Shown here piece after piece: positions 56,188 to 63,781 of a stretch of DNA of 64,000 nucleotides. The position numbers were made by a program, and so were the translations under genes. This DNA comes from Cylindrospermum sp. FACHB-282. GTDB taxonomy: Bacteria > Cyanobacteriota > Cyanobacteriia > Cyanobacteriales > Nostocaceae. Below the pieces are notes generated by a model. It was not told the DNA's origin, made no database searches, and saw only the letters and a program-made list of their open reading frames with translations. Position 1 is the stretch's first letter. Every line of letters begins with the position of its first letter. Where the stretch lies: assembly GCF_014697195.1 (NCBI RefSeq), contig NZ_JACJRJ010000030.1, positions 16,535 through 80,534 of the forward strand. The letters are read 5' to 3'.

Positions 56188-56479
56188 CCTTGTTTAGAAA
56201 TAAATGTTACTACTAAGAAATTGTGTTGAAATCATATTCTTTTTCTACTTTAACTAAAGTCCCATTCATCAAAGACACATACAGTAAAATTACACAATTT
56301 AATATTAAATTAATGTTAACATTTTTAGATTGTTAAACAAGTATATAAAATCATAGCATATACTAACTAATTTAACTTGAAATTATTGTTATTTTAAATA
56401 ATTTAATCACTTGATTAAAGTACTTTTTTAAGAAAATTTTGTCATTTACTATCAATACCTTAGCGAAAACAGATCCACA

Positions 56480-56524
56480 ATGATTGAAGTTATTGAAGGT
56501 GATATTACACAGCTACAAGTAGAT
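56480..56524 (+). pseudogene. Macro-domain protein, only the first 15 codons remain
   Basis: The bases read MIEVIEGDITQLQVD, exactly how macro-domain (ADP-ribose-binding/hydrolase) proteins begin; the family then continues AIVNAAN. Here the frame runs into unrelated DNA and stops at 56577-56579. A repeat element begins 10 bases later, so its insertion probably truncated the gene; no later part of the domain is found nearby. Confidence 0.65.
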
Positions 56525-56533
56525 CCGATATAT

Positions 56534-56702
56534 GACTTACGCACCGTAGAAAGTCATCCTAATTTTGGGCTTTTTTAATGGTGTTCTGATGCGTCTCTTT
56601 ACGCATCCTACCCGTAGCGTGCGTTCCCTAACGCACGGATTAAGATTTTCAATCAATAAAACCAGCATTGATATTTAGAATTTTCTGTCAATGCGTAAGT
56701 TC
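56534..56702. mobile_element. MITE-like element with ACTTACGCA ends
   Basis: Ends GACTTACGCA (56534-56543) and its inverted form TGCGTAAGTTC (56692-56702), about 169 bases. Internally it can form hairpins ATGCGT/ACGCAT (56589-56606) and GTGCGTT-CCCT-AACGCAC (56619-56636). No ORF. No clear target duplication was found, so the exact borders are uncertain. Confidence 0.55.
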
Positions 56703-56845
56703 TACGATAGTCAATGCAGCGAATGAAGAACTCATGCCTGGTGGGGGAGTGTGCCATGGGATTCATCCCTGCAATTTATCAAAGAATTGGCTGAAATCTA
56801 GATAACATTAGATTCAGCGTATTTACTCTACGGGAGCTACCAAAA

Positions 56846-57997
56846 ATGTCAAAAGAGCAGGGTCAAAAAATCACCCCCACACCGATGCCAACCGATATCG
56901 GGGTAGTTGATTTAATTGATAATTACTTCACTGCTTACAACTCTGCACGGCTGCGGGAAATCTGTAAACTGTTAAGTCACGAAGTGCTAACAGAGGGAGT
57001 CACAGTGGGGGTTAGCCTTTCCGGTGCGATGACACCAGCCGGATTTGGGGTTTCTGCCCTTGCGCCCTTGATTCGCAATGGCTTTATTGACTGGATGATT
57101 AGTACTGGTGCAAATCTTTACCATGATATGCACTATGGTTTGGGTTTTGAACTCTTTGCTGGTAATCCGTTTTTGGATGATGTGAAACTGCGCCAAGAAG
57201 GCACCATCCGGATTTATGACATTATTTTTGGCTATGAGGTGCTGCTAGAAACTGATGCTTTCATCCGCAAAATTCTCCAAGGAGAAGCATTTCAGAAGCG
57301 GATGGGGACGGCTGAATTCCACCATTTGCTGGGTAAATATGTGCGGGAAGTAGAAAAGCAATTAGGAGTGCAGCATTCCTGTTTACTAGCCACAGCTTAC
57401 GAGTATGGCGTACCCATCTATACCTCTTCTCCAGGTGATAGTTCTATTGGGATGAATGTGGCTGCATTGGCGTTGGAAGGTTCCCAGTTGGTGATAGATC
57501 CATCAATTGATGTCAATGAAACAGCGGCGATCGCATACTCGGCGCGAGAATCAGATGGCAAAAGTGCAGCTGTCATCATTGGTGGTGGCAGTCCCAAAAA
57601 CTTTTTACTACAAACTCAACCGCAAATCCACGAGGTACTGGGGCTAGAAGAACGGGGACATGATTACTTTATCCAGTTTACCGATGCTCGTCCTGATACT
57701 GGTGGTTTGTCTGGGGCAACTCCTGCAGAAGCCGTCAGCTGGGGTAAAATTGACCCAGACGAGTTACCCAACACGATTGTTTGTTACACCGATAGCACAA
57801 TCGCTTTACCATTGATGACAGCTTATGTTTTAAATCAATGTCAGCCTCGCACCCTAAAGCGGCTATACGACAGACGCGAAGCATTGTATGACAAACTACG
57901 AAAAGATTATTTAGCAGCTAAGGACAAGCCATCTGTAGCTGTGAACAAATCTGAAGAAGTAGCGACTTATCCCTGTGGTACGCCAGTTCAGAGATAA
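56846..57997 (+). CDS. speY: Deoxyhypusine-synthase-like homospermidine synthase
   Basis: 383 residues of the deoxyhypusine synthase fold: [14 protein letters not shown] (NAD site), [23 protein letters not shown] and AEAVSWGKI, where the Lys corresponds to the catalytic Lys of deoxyhypusine synthase. Bacteria lack eIF5A, and in Anabaena the homologue SpeY makes homospermidine from spermidine/putrescine and is needed for normal diazotrophic growth. Homospermidine is the main polyamine of heterocystous cyanobacteria. The full catalytic set looks intact. Confidence 0.88.
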   Translation: MSKEQGQKITPTPMPTDIGVVDLIDNYFTAYNSARLREICKLLSHEVLTEGVTVGVSLSGAMTPAGFGVSALAPLIRNGFIDWMISTGANLYHDMHYGLGFELFAGNPFLDDVKLRQEGTIRIYDIIFGYEVLLETDAFIRKILQGEAFQKRMGTAEFHHLLGKYVREVEKQLGVQHSCLLATAYEYGVPIYTSSPGDSSIGMNVAALALEGSQLVIDPSIDVNETAAIAYSARESDGKSAAVIIGGGSPKNFLLQTQPQIHEVLGLEERGHDYFIQFTDARPDTGGLSGATPAEAVSWGKIDPDELPNTIVCYTDSTIALPLMTAYVLNQCQPRTLKRLYDRREALYDKLRKDYLAAKDKPSVAVNKSEEVATYPCGTPVQR

Positions 57998-58048
57998 ATT
58001 AAGTCCGACTAGTTACCGATAATCACCCAACCCCACCACCGCTGTTTC

Positions 58049-58076
58049 GTAGAGACGATTGATCAATCGTCTCTAT
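58049..58076. repeat. 28-bp dispersed palindrome (GTAGAGACG family), copy 3
   Basis: Near-perfect palindrome centred on GATTGATCAATC, starting GTAGAGACG and ending CGTCTCTAT. Lies between convergent speY and the dehydrogenase gene, where it might also work as a terminator. Confidence 0.8.
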
Positions 58077-58149
58077 CATCTGGTCTATTGAAATGCAAAT
58101 TGCTGTGCAAATTATCAATTATCAACGGAAAAACCACAGATGCTGACAA

Positions 58150-58845
58150 TCAAACATTGCCATATACGGGAATAGCTGCGCCTCGGACATCTTTAGCAGC
58201 TTCTGAGGCTAAAAAGCAGATTACTTGGGCGATAGATTCAGGTTTTACCCATTGTTCAGCATTTTCTGCACCCATTGCTTGGCGGTTGGTGGGGGTATCG
58301 ATGATGCTAGGAAGAACAACATTCGCGGTGATGTTAGTACCTTTGGTTTCATCGGCGATCGCTTTTGTTAAAGCGATCACACCAGCCTTAGCAGCAGAGT
58401 AAGCCGCCAATTGTCCCCCAGGTTCTGCACCAGCACGAGAACTTACAGTAACAATGCGCCCATAGCCGTGTTCTAACATACTTTTCAGGCTATATTTGCA
58501 AGTTAAAAAAGTTGTATTTAGGTTTAACTCAAATTCCCGTTTCCAACTGTCAAAGCTGTATTCGTGGGTTTTTCCCATGGAAAATCCACCCACCAAATGA
58601 ATTAACACATCCACCCTTAACATTTGGCTGATGAGTTGATCTACCGATGCTTCATCCTGTAAATTAGCGGGGATAAATTGAATTCTAGCAACATCAGCCG
58701 GTGAGAGAATCCCCTTGAGGCGTTCTACCTCTTGGAGATGGCGATAAGGAATTGTCACCGCTGCACCTTGGGCGAGAACCGCTGGCGTCACACCCAAACC
58801 AAGTCCACCAGTCCCACCTGTGAGTAAAACTTGCTTACCTTTCAT
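58150..58845 (-). CDS. Short-chain dehydrogenase/reductase
   Basis: 231 residues from the ATG at 58845 (MKGKQVLLTGGTGG); a frame from 58881 adds 12 doubtful residues. Classical SDR: nucleotide-binding TGGTGGLG (9-16), S135, Y149 and K153 (YSAAK) as catalytic residues, NLN motif near 108-110. NAD(P)-dependent oxidation/reduction, substrate unknown. Convergent with speY. Confidence 0.92.
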   Translation of the reverse strand: MKGKQVLLTGGTGGLGLGVTPAVLAQGAAVTIPYRHLQEVERLKGILSPADVARIQFIPANLQDEASVDQLISQMLRVDVLIHLVGGFSMGKTHEYSFDSWKREFELNLNTTFLTCKYSLKSMLEHGYGRIVTVSSRAGAEPGGQLAAYSAAKAGVIALTKAIADETKGTNITANVVLPSIIDTPTNRQAMGAENAEQWVKPESIAQVICFLASEAAKDVRGAAIPVYGNV

Positions 58846-59004
58846 TGAAAAATGCACTCCTGAGAAGCTCCCAAGATTCAAGATATCCTAGATTAGCGAA
58901 AGATACAGAAAGTTAATCAGATGTTTGGAATAATGTTTTCTGGCAATAATTTTTGCCTTCTTAAGTAAATTGCTTTTATTTACACCATAGCTTATTAGAA
59001 AGTC

Positions 59005-59147
59005 GGGCTATTTCGTTCTAGACATAACCCGCCCTGAACTAAAGTTTTGGGCTAATAACTCGCATTCCGTTTTAACGGACTTAAAATTTCTTTTAGTCGT
59101 CTTTCTCAGAATTAATTCTGAGACGGTTGTTGAGAATGAAATAGCCC
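59005..59147. mobile_element. MITE-like element, 15-bp terminal inverted repeats
   Basis: Ends GGGCTATTTCGTTCT (59005-59019) and AGAATGAAATAGCCC (59133-59147), 14 of 15 bases matching when inverted. Internal perfect palindrome CTCAGAATTAATTCTGAG (59105-59122). No ORF. Part of it (59049-59104) recurs in inverted orientation at 60643-60698. Confidence 0.75.
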
Positions 59148-59158
59148 TGTATTAGAAA

Positions 59159-59179
59159 GTGGGGTGTGGGGTGTGGGGT
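59159..59179. repeat. Heptamer STRR, 3 copies of GTGGGGT
   Basis: Three perfect tandem heptamers, of the short tandemly repeated repetitive type known from heterocystous cyanobacteria. Confidence 0.8.
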
Positions 59180-59324
59180 ATTGGGTATTAAGAGTGGAGA
59201 GTTGCTATACTCACCCAGACGTGAACCGCGATATTTATTTGACAGTGCATCGTACAATATCGCTGCGAATTTTCAAAGGGTGATCTACCAATAGCAAATT
59301 TTATTTCATCCTAGAGATGTTTTA

Positions 59325-60338
59325 ATGAAAACACTTCCTATTAGTAGATACCGATTTTTCCAGAAAATACAACCCCTTTCTCTGTTGAAAAAAATAACTG
59401 GTAAGTCAGTTACTGGTTGTTTACAAGTATTTAGCGCTTCAGGTTTTTGGTCATTATACATAGACGAAGGTAAGCTGATTTACGCCTGTTACTCAGAAGA
59501 AATGTTTGAGCCGCTTTACAGGAACTTGCAGCAGTTGAGTCAACAGGTTTCTACACTCCCTAGAGGAATTCACGAACAGCTACGGGCAATATTTGAAACG
59601 GGGCTAAATGATAAAGCAATACCAAATCCAGATTATTTGGCTATTTGCTGGTTAGTCAACCAGAAATATATTAGTTCCTTTGAAGCTGGGGTACTGATTG
59701 AGCAATTGGCTCTTGAAGTTCTAGAATCATTTCTCAAATTGGAAGAGGGAAGTTATGAATTTATCCCGGATAGCTTTCTGGATGATCTGCCTAAATTTTG
59801 TCATCTAAATTTGCGCTTGTTAGCTGAACAGTGTCAAACGGGTTCAAAAGTTTCTCCTCAGCAATATGCACATTCTTGGCAGCCAAAAAATGAAGAACAA
59901 TTACAAGAATTAAAAGCTAATCAAGTAACCCATAACAGTTATCAACCCGTATACTCACAATCTACAGACAAAAAACTCTACAGGATTTTAAGTATTGTTG
60001 ATAGCCCCATCATATTAAATGATATCGACAGTTACTTAGATGAGCAAATATTTTCTGTTATTGGTGTCACTGATTCTTCAAAAGCTTTAATGGAAGTTCT
60101 CCGCATCAAACCAGATTTGATTTTGCTAGATGTGGCGATGCCAAATTTAAACGGTTATGAAGTATGCACTTTGTTGCGTAAGCATACTTACTTTAAAAAG
60201 ACTCCTGTGATTATGATGACAGGTAAAACTGGGTTGATAGATAGAGCTAAAGCTAAAATGGTGAGAGCATCCGGCTATTTGCCTAAGCCTTTTAACCAAG
60301 GGGATTTACTCAAAATAATCTTTCAACATATTGTTTAA
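59325..60338 (+). CDS. PatA-like PATAN-domain response regulator
   Basis: 337 residues. Residues 1-180 resemble the PATAN domain of PatA-type regulators (LSLLKKITGKSVTGCLQVF, WSLYIDEGKLIYACY), and residues 218-337 are a receiver with phospho-acceptor D269 (LILLDVAMPNLNG), Thr in MMTGKTG and Lys in YLPKPF. The first acidic site is a single D226 (IVDSPII) rather than the usual DD pair, so phosphorylation may be altered. PatA controls heterocyst pattern in Anabaena, while other members steer phototaxis; this one is a paralogue of unknown role. Confidence 0.88.
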   Translation: MKTLPISRYRFFQKIQPLSLLKKITGKSVTGCLQVFSASGFWSLYIDEGKLIYACYSEEMFEPLYRNLQQLSQQVSTLPRGIHEQLRAIFETGLNDKAIPNPDYLAICWLVNQKYISSFEAGVLIEQLALEVLESFLKLEEGSYEFIPDSFLDDLPKFCHLNLRLLAEQCQTGSKVSPQQYAHSWQPKNEEQLQELKANQVTHNSYQPVYSQSTDKKLYRILSIVDSPIILNDIDSYLDEQIFSVIGVTDSSKALMEVLRIKPDLILLDVAMPNLNGYEVCTLLRKHTYFKKTPVIMMTGKTGLIDRAKAKMVRASGYLPKPFNQGDLLKIIFQHIV

Positions 60339-60398
60339 TTTTAGGTTTTTAGTCCGCCTGAAAATGAGTTCTGAGTCTAATAGCACTCATGCCTCTAA

Positions 60399-60641
60399 GA
60401 GGATGTTTGAAAAGTCTAATTTATTACTAGCCCTGGCGACTATAAGTCGCGCGCCACATGCTTCAAGTCGGCGGAGCCGCCCAACGCAGTGGCTTGGCTA
60501 CACAGACAAAACCCACCTCCGTGGGTTAGAAAACCCTTGATTTTGCGTTAGTCCACGGAGGTGGACAATGCTAGTGTAGTAGCGTTCGCGAAGCGTGCCG
60601 GAGGCTCTATTATATTCGCCTAATACTTTTCAAACAACCTC
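60399..60641. mobile_element. MITE with TAA target duplication
   Basis: Terminal inverted repeats GAGGATGTTTGAAAAGT (60399-60415) and ACTTTTCAAACAACCTC (60625-60641), 16 of 17 matching, flanked on both sides by TAA (60396-60398 and 60642-60644). 243 bases, no ORF. Inside are two hairpins, ACCCACCTCCGTGGGTT (60511-60527) and GTCCACGGAGGTGGAC (60551-60566), whose cores are also complementary to each other, and REP-like GC-rich segments. Borders and duplication suggest mobilisation in trans by an IS5-like transposase (inference). Confidence 0.8.
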
Positions 60642-60642
60642 T

Positions 60643-60698
60643 AAAGACGACTAAAACAAATTTCAAGTGGGTTAAAACGGAATGGGAGTTATTAGCCC
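60643..60698. repeat. Inverted partial copy of the 59005-59147 element
   Basis: 56 bases matching the reverse complement of 59049-59104 with about five differences. It starts exactly at the right border of the MITE at 60399-60641, so that MITE appears to have inserted at its edge. Confidence 0.8.
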
Positions 60699-60761
60699 TG
60701 GAGTACAAAGCGTGATTTTGGTGTTAGGTGAAAAAAGTGGAATTAATCATTTATGTTGGGA

Positions 60762-61541
60762 CTATGCTGGACGACAACCAGACAAAATGCTGTGCATATT
60801 AACCACTGAACCGACTACAGCGATCGCAGGGGCGCTAAATTTAGTTTGCTCTACTTGCTCAACAATTGTCCCCAATTTACCGATTAATTCCTCTTGTTCT
60901 GGCCTTGTACCCCAACGCACCAAACCAATGGGTGTGTCTAAACTCAACCCAGCTAAACTTAACTGTTCGACTATGTAGGGCAGATTGTGAATACCCATAT
61001 AAATTACAATAGTTTCTGAACCGAGAGCGATCGCATTCCAGTTGACTGCTGGTCGATATTTACCCGCTGATTCGTGACCTGTAACAAATGTCACTGAAGA
61101 ACTATACAGCCGATGTGTTAAGGGAATACCTGAGTATGCGGCGGCGGCAATACCCGAAGTGATACCGGGCACAACTTCCACCGCAATTCCCGCTTCTACC
61201 AATTCTGCCATTTCTTCGCCACCGCGACCAAAGATAAACGGATCGCCACCTTTTAGCCGCACCACTAGGGCATGATCCTGCACTTTGTCTATCAGCAGTT
61301 GGGTTGTTTCTTCCTGCAAGAGTGAATGTCTCCCCATCCGCTTACCAGCGTTAATTTGCTCTGCTTGGGGATTAATCATTGCCAGAATTGCCGGACTCAC
61401 CAAGGCATCATAGACAACAACATCTGCACATTCCAACAAACCTTTGCCCTTGAGGGTGATTAATCCTGGATCTCCGGGCCCCGCACCTACTAAATAAACC
61501 TTACCCAAAAACTTTTTCCCCTCCTTGTCTGTGGAGTTCAT
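60762..61541 (-). CDS. cobA: Uroporphyrinogen-III C-methyltransferase (SUMT)
   Basis: 259 residues. Methylates uroporphyrinogen III at C2 and C7 with S-adenosylmethionine to make precorrin-2, the entry to siroheme and B12. Signatures: KVYLVGAGPGDPGLITLKG, YDALVSP, VVRLKGGDPFIFGRGGEE, VPGITSGIAAAAYSGIPLTHR and the C-terminal VGSVV. Its start overlaps the end of the sirohydrochlorin chelatase gene by 4 bases, so it is translationally coupled. Not fused to hemD or cysG domains. Confidence 0.96.
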   Translation of the reverse strand: MNSTDKEGKKFLGKVYLVGAGPGDPGLITLKGKGLLECADVVVYDALVSPAILAMINPQAEQINAGKRMGRHSLLQEETTQLLIDKVQDHALVVRLKGGDPFIFGRGGEEMAELVEAGIAVEVVPGITSGIAAAAYSGIPLTHRLYSSSVTFVTGHESAGKYRPAVNWNAIALGSETIVIYMGIHNLPYIVEQLSLAGLSLDTPIGLVRWGTRPEQEELIGKLGTIVEQVEQTKFSAPAIAVVGSVVNMHSILSGCRPA

Positions 61542-62251
61542 GTCTGTATTACATCCAAAATCAAATCGGCTAATTCTGCACTTGCACCCAAAGGTTCAGT
61601 TAGTTGGAAAGTCACCCCCGGAAATTGTAATTTTAGCTCTTCTACTGATTTAGCGATCGCATCGGTTATGCCACCAGGGAATAAAAAATATGACAAAATT
61701 GCAATTTGCCGAGAGCCAGCCGCTACCAACTCCTTAACTCGCAATTCTAAACTAGGAGGCACAGCCCAACAAGCTATCACTGCTCCCAGACTATCTGCGG
61801 TTGCTGACAATTGTTGTTGGGAACCAGGACGACGGCTGCCATGGGCTAACAAAATCGATGCCTCTGTTTTAATATTAGCCAATGGACGGGCTAGCAACTT
61901 CCCGAAACTGGGGTGAGTGCCTACATAAGGTAGCAAGTCAATTATCATATCTTGAGCAATGGCTTGTTGCGCCAGTGCAACTTCTGTGGGGATATCTGTG
62001 ATCACGTGTACTCCCGGCAGCAGAAATAGCGGTACAATTTTTAGGCGATCGCACCCACAGGCTAAACAAGTCTGGGCAAATTGTCTAATCTGTTCATGTA
62101 AAGGCTGAGAACTCAGTTCCAAAGCAGCTACGCCTACCATTTGTTCATTATCTGGTAGTTTCTTGCACACCAACTTTGCTAGTTGTTGCATCGCAATTTC
62201 TGGACGCGGATCACGACTTCCGTGAAATACCAATAGATATGCAGAGGGCAT
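61538..62251 (-). CDS. sirB: Sirohydrochlorin chelatase (CbiX/SirB type)
   Basis: 237 residues containing two homologous CbiX halves, each starting with a chelatase strand and His (LLVFHGSRDPRPE near residue 6 and ILLAHGSRRPGSQQ near residue 133). Inserts Fe2+ (or Co2+) into sirohydrochlorin to give siroheme, the cofactor of nitrite and sulfite reductases. Lies 19 bases after the kinase-GUN4 gene and overlaps cobA by 4 bases. Confidence 0.92.
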   Translation of the reverse strand: MPSAYLLVFHGSRDPRPEIAMQQLAKLVCKKLPDNEQMVGVAALELSSQPLHEQIRQFAQTCLACGCDRLKIVPLFLLPGVHVITDIPTEVALAQQAIAQDMIIDLLPYVGTHPSFGKLLARPLANIKTEASILLAHGSRRPGSQQQLSATADSLGAVIACWAVPPSLELRVKELVAAGSRQIAILSYFLFPGGITDAIAKSVEELKLQFPGVTFQLTEPLGASAELADLILDVIQT

Positions 62252-62270
62252 GGGCAGTTGCTATTGTGAA

Positions 62271-63638
62271 TCAATATTCAGATTCATCGTAACAGGTTGC
62301 CAGTTTTACAGATAAAGCATTGATGTGTCGCCACAATTGAGTACCACCAGCCCAAAGGTGAGAAGGTAGGTGTCCTATAGGTGCTGACAAACTAAAAGAT
62401 AATCTCTGGATAGGATTCGTCGAGTTGGGCAGATTCCAGCCAACAGCAGCGCAAAACTGCCCATAGTCACCGTTGTAGCTTTCGTAGATTTTGGTTTGCA
62501 CAGAGAAACCAAAACGCCCCCGGCTGTACTTCATCCACAACTCATCAATTATCTGTAAATCCTCACAAGGAAACCTTTCAATATCGCCACTAAAAAAATA
62601 GCTGCCAATTGGCTTTGACAAAGCCTGAGACATCACCACCCAAGTTACTTGATCTGCTTGTTGCCATTTCTTAGCGGCGAGTAAATTGCGTAACTGTTGA
62701 TAATCTACTCCTGTTTCAGAATTCAAAGAATTAACTGGCTGTTTCTTCACCAGTTGGGCGGCTTTGTTCATTGTTTGCAAAGCTTCAGCAGCAGATTTGT
62801 AGCGTTGGGAGAGGGCGTTTTGCAGCAGTTGATCTAGAGTTTCCGCAAGTTTATTGTCTACACTTATACCACCAGGCAAATAATCTCGCCATGCCCAGCG
62901 ATCGCTAGTCACATCAAATAAATCAAAGGGAGAAATACCAGTTAGTAAGTAAATGCAAGTCACACCCAAACTATAGAGATCACTAGCTGGTAAAGTTTTA
63001 CCCCGCGTTTGTTCGGGAGCCATATATTCTGGGCTGCCTATGATCGTACCCGTATGCAAGAATGCGGTAGCAGTGATTTGTTTAGCAACTCCAAAGTCAA
63101 TCAAAACTAGATCCCCATCCGGCAACCTTCGCATGATATTTTCTGGCTTAATATCCCGGTGGATCACTTGTCGGGAATGGATAAATTGCAGCACGGGTAA
63201 TAAATTTTTTAGCACTTGCCAAATTTGCTTGGCGCTAAAAACTCCATTTTCTTGCAATTCTTGCTCTAGTGTTTGTCCCGCAATTAATTCTTCCACCAAA
63301 TACAACTGATTCTCTTGTTCAAAGTGCGCCAGCAGTTGGGGGATTTGAGGATGCTGCAACTCATCTAAGCGAACTGCTTCCTGGCGAAATAATTCTACTG
63401 CTTTAAGAAAGCTTTCTCCATCTGCCTCTGGAAAGCAGAGTTGTTTGATCACACACCTGGGTTTGGAGGGGAGGTGTTCATCCGCAGCCAAAAAAGTTCT
63501 GCCAAAGCCACCGCGTCCAATGAGTTGGAGCGGGCGATAGCGCTCTTTGAGCAATAGCGGCATACCGCATCTGGTACAAAATCGAGCCGTATCATAGTTA
63601 TGTGGGTACAAACAGTTAAGGTTAGTACAGAAGCTCAT
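62271..63638 (-). CDS. Zinc-ribbon Ser/Thr protein kinase with C-terminal GUN4 domain
   Basis: 455 residues from the ATG at 63638. Residues 1-27 hold a zinc ribbon (CTNLNC, then FCTRCG). Residues 34-300 are a complete Hanks-type kinase: glycine loop IGRGGFGRTFLA, K65 (CVIKQL), catalytic HRDIKPEN (D162) and DFG (D181). After a linker, residues about 315-455 are a GUN4-like domain (LRNLLAAKKWQQADQVTW, LQIIDELWMKYSRGRFGFS). GUN4 binds (Mg-)protoporphyrin and stimulates Mg-chelatase, so the kinase may sense a tetrapyrrole. It heads a probable operon with sirB and cobA. Confidence 0.92.
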   Translation of the reverse strand: MSFCTNLNCLYPHNYDTARFCTRCGMPLLLKERYRPLQLIGRGGFGRTFLAADEHLPSKPRCVIKQLCFPEADGESFLKAVELFRQEAVRLDELQHPQIPQLLAHFEQENQLYLVEELIAGQTLEQELQENGVFSAKQIWQVLKNLLPVLQFIHSRQVIHRDIKPENIMRRLPDGDLVLIDFGVAKQITATAFLHTGTIIGSPEYMAPEQTRGKTLPASDLYSLGVTCIYLLTGISPFDLFDVTSDRWAWRDYLPGGISVDNKLAETLDQLLQNALSQRYKSAAEALQTMNKAAQLVKKQPVNSLNSETGVDYQQLRNLLAAKKWQQADQVTWVVMSQALSKPIGSYFFSGDIERFPCEDLQIIDELWMKYSRGRFGFSVQTKIYESYNGDYGQFCAAVGWNLPNSTNPIQRLSFSLSAPIGHLPSHLWAGGTQLWRHINALSVKLATCYDESEY

Positions 63639-63699
63639 GACAAAGTAGGGTGTAGATGCAGTTATCAAAGATATAGCTAATTCTCCTCAGTTCTACTCA

Positions 63700-63781
63700 T
63701 TTTTATAGCTAGATGCGAATAATGAGTAAGTCTTTTTCGAGATTGGTTTTAAGAAAGCTATTCTCACAGTATAATCAGGTT
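63700..63781 (+). other. Probable left end of an IS200/IS605-type element
   Basis: AT-rich segment directly before tnpB, containing TATAGCTAG and a TATAAT-like box at 63770-63775, likely the left end and promoter of the element. Subterminal hairpins were not mapped. Confidence 0.35.

Larger units (their letters stand above)
56188..56845. other. Spacer with macro-domain fossil and MITE-like element
   Basis: 658 bases between cobO and speY. Holds the fossil start of a macro-domain gene (56480-56524) and a hairpin-rich element with inverted ends (56534-56702). The promoters of cobO and speY flank these. GGGAG lies about 9 bases before the speY ATG. Confidence 0.6.
58846..59324. other. Spacer with MITE-like element and heptamer repeats
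   Basis: About 480 bases. Holds a 143-bp inverted-repeat-ended element (59005-59147) and three tandem GTGGGGT heptamers (59159-59179). The promoter of the PATAN-receiver gene must lie in the last about 140 bases. Confidence 0.6.
60339..60761. other. Spacer filled by repeat elements
   Basis: 423 bases between the PATAN-receiver gene and cobA (minus). It is almost fully occupied by a MITE (60399-60641) and an inverted partial copy of the 59-kb element (60643-60698). Small ORFs across it (60331-60540, 60682-60978) are not genes. Confidence 0.7.

Noticed and set aside
60682..60978. 98-residue plus-strand ORF overlapping cobA
   Set aside because: Begins inside a repeat element and runs antisense through the conserved 3' end of cobA.
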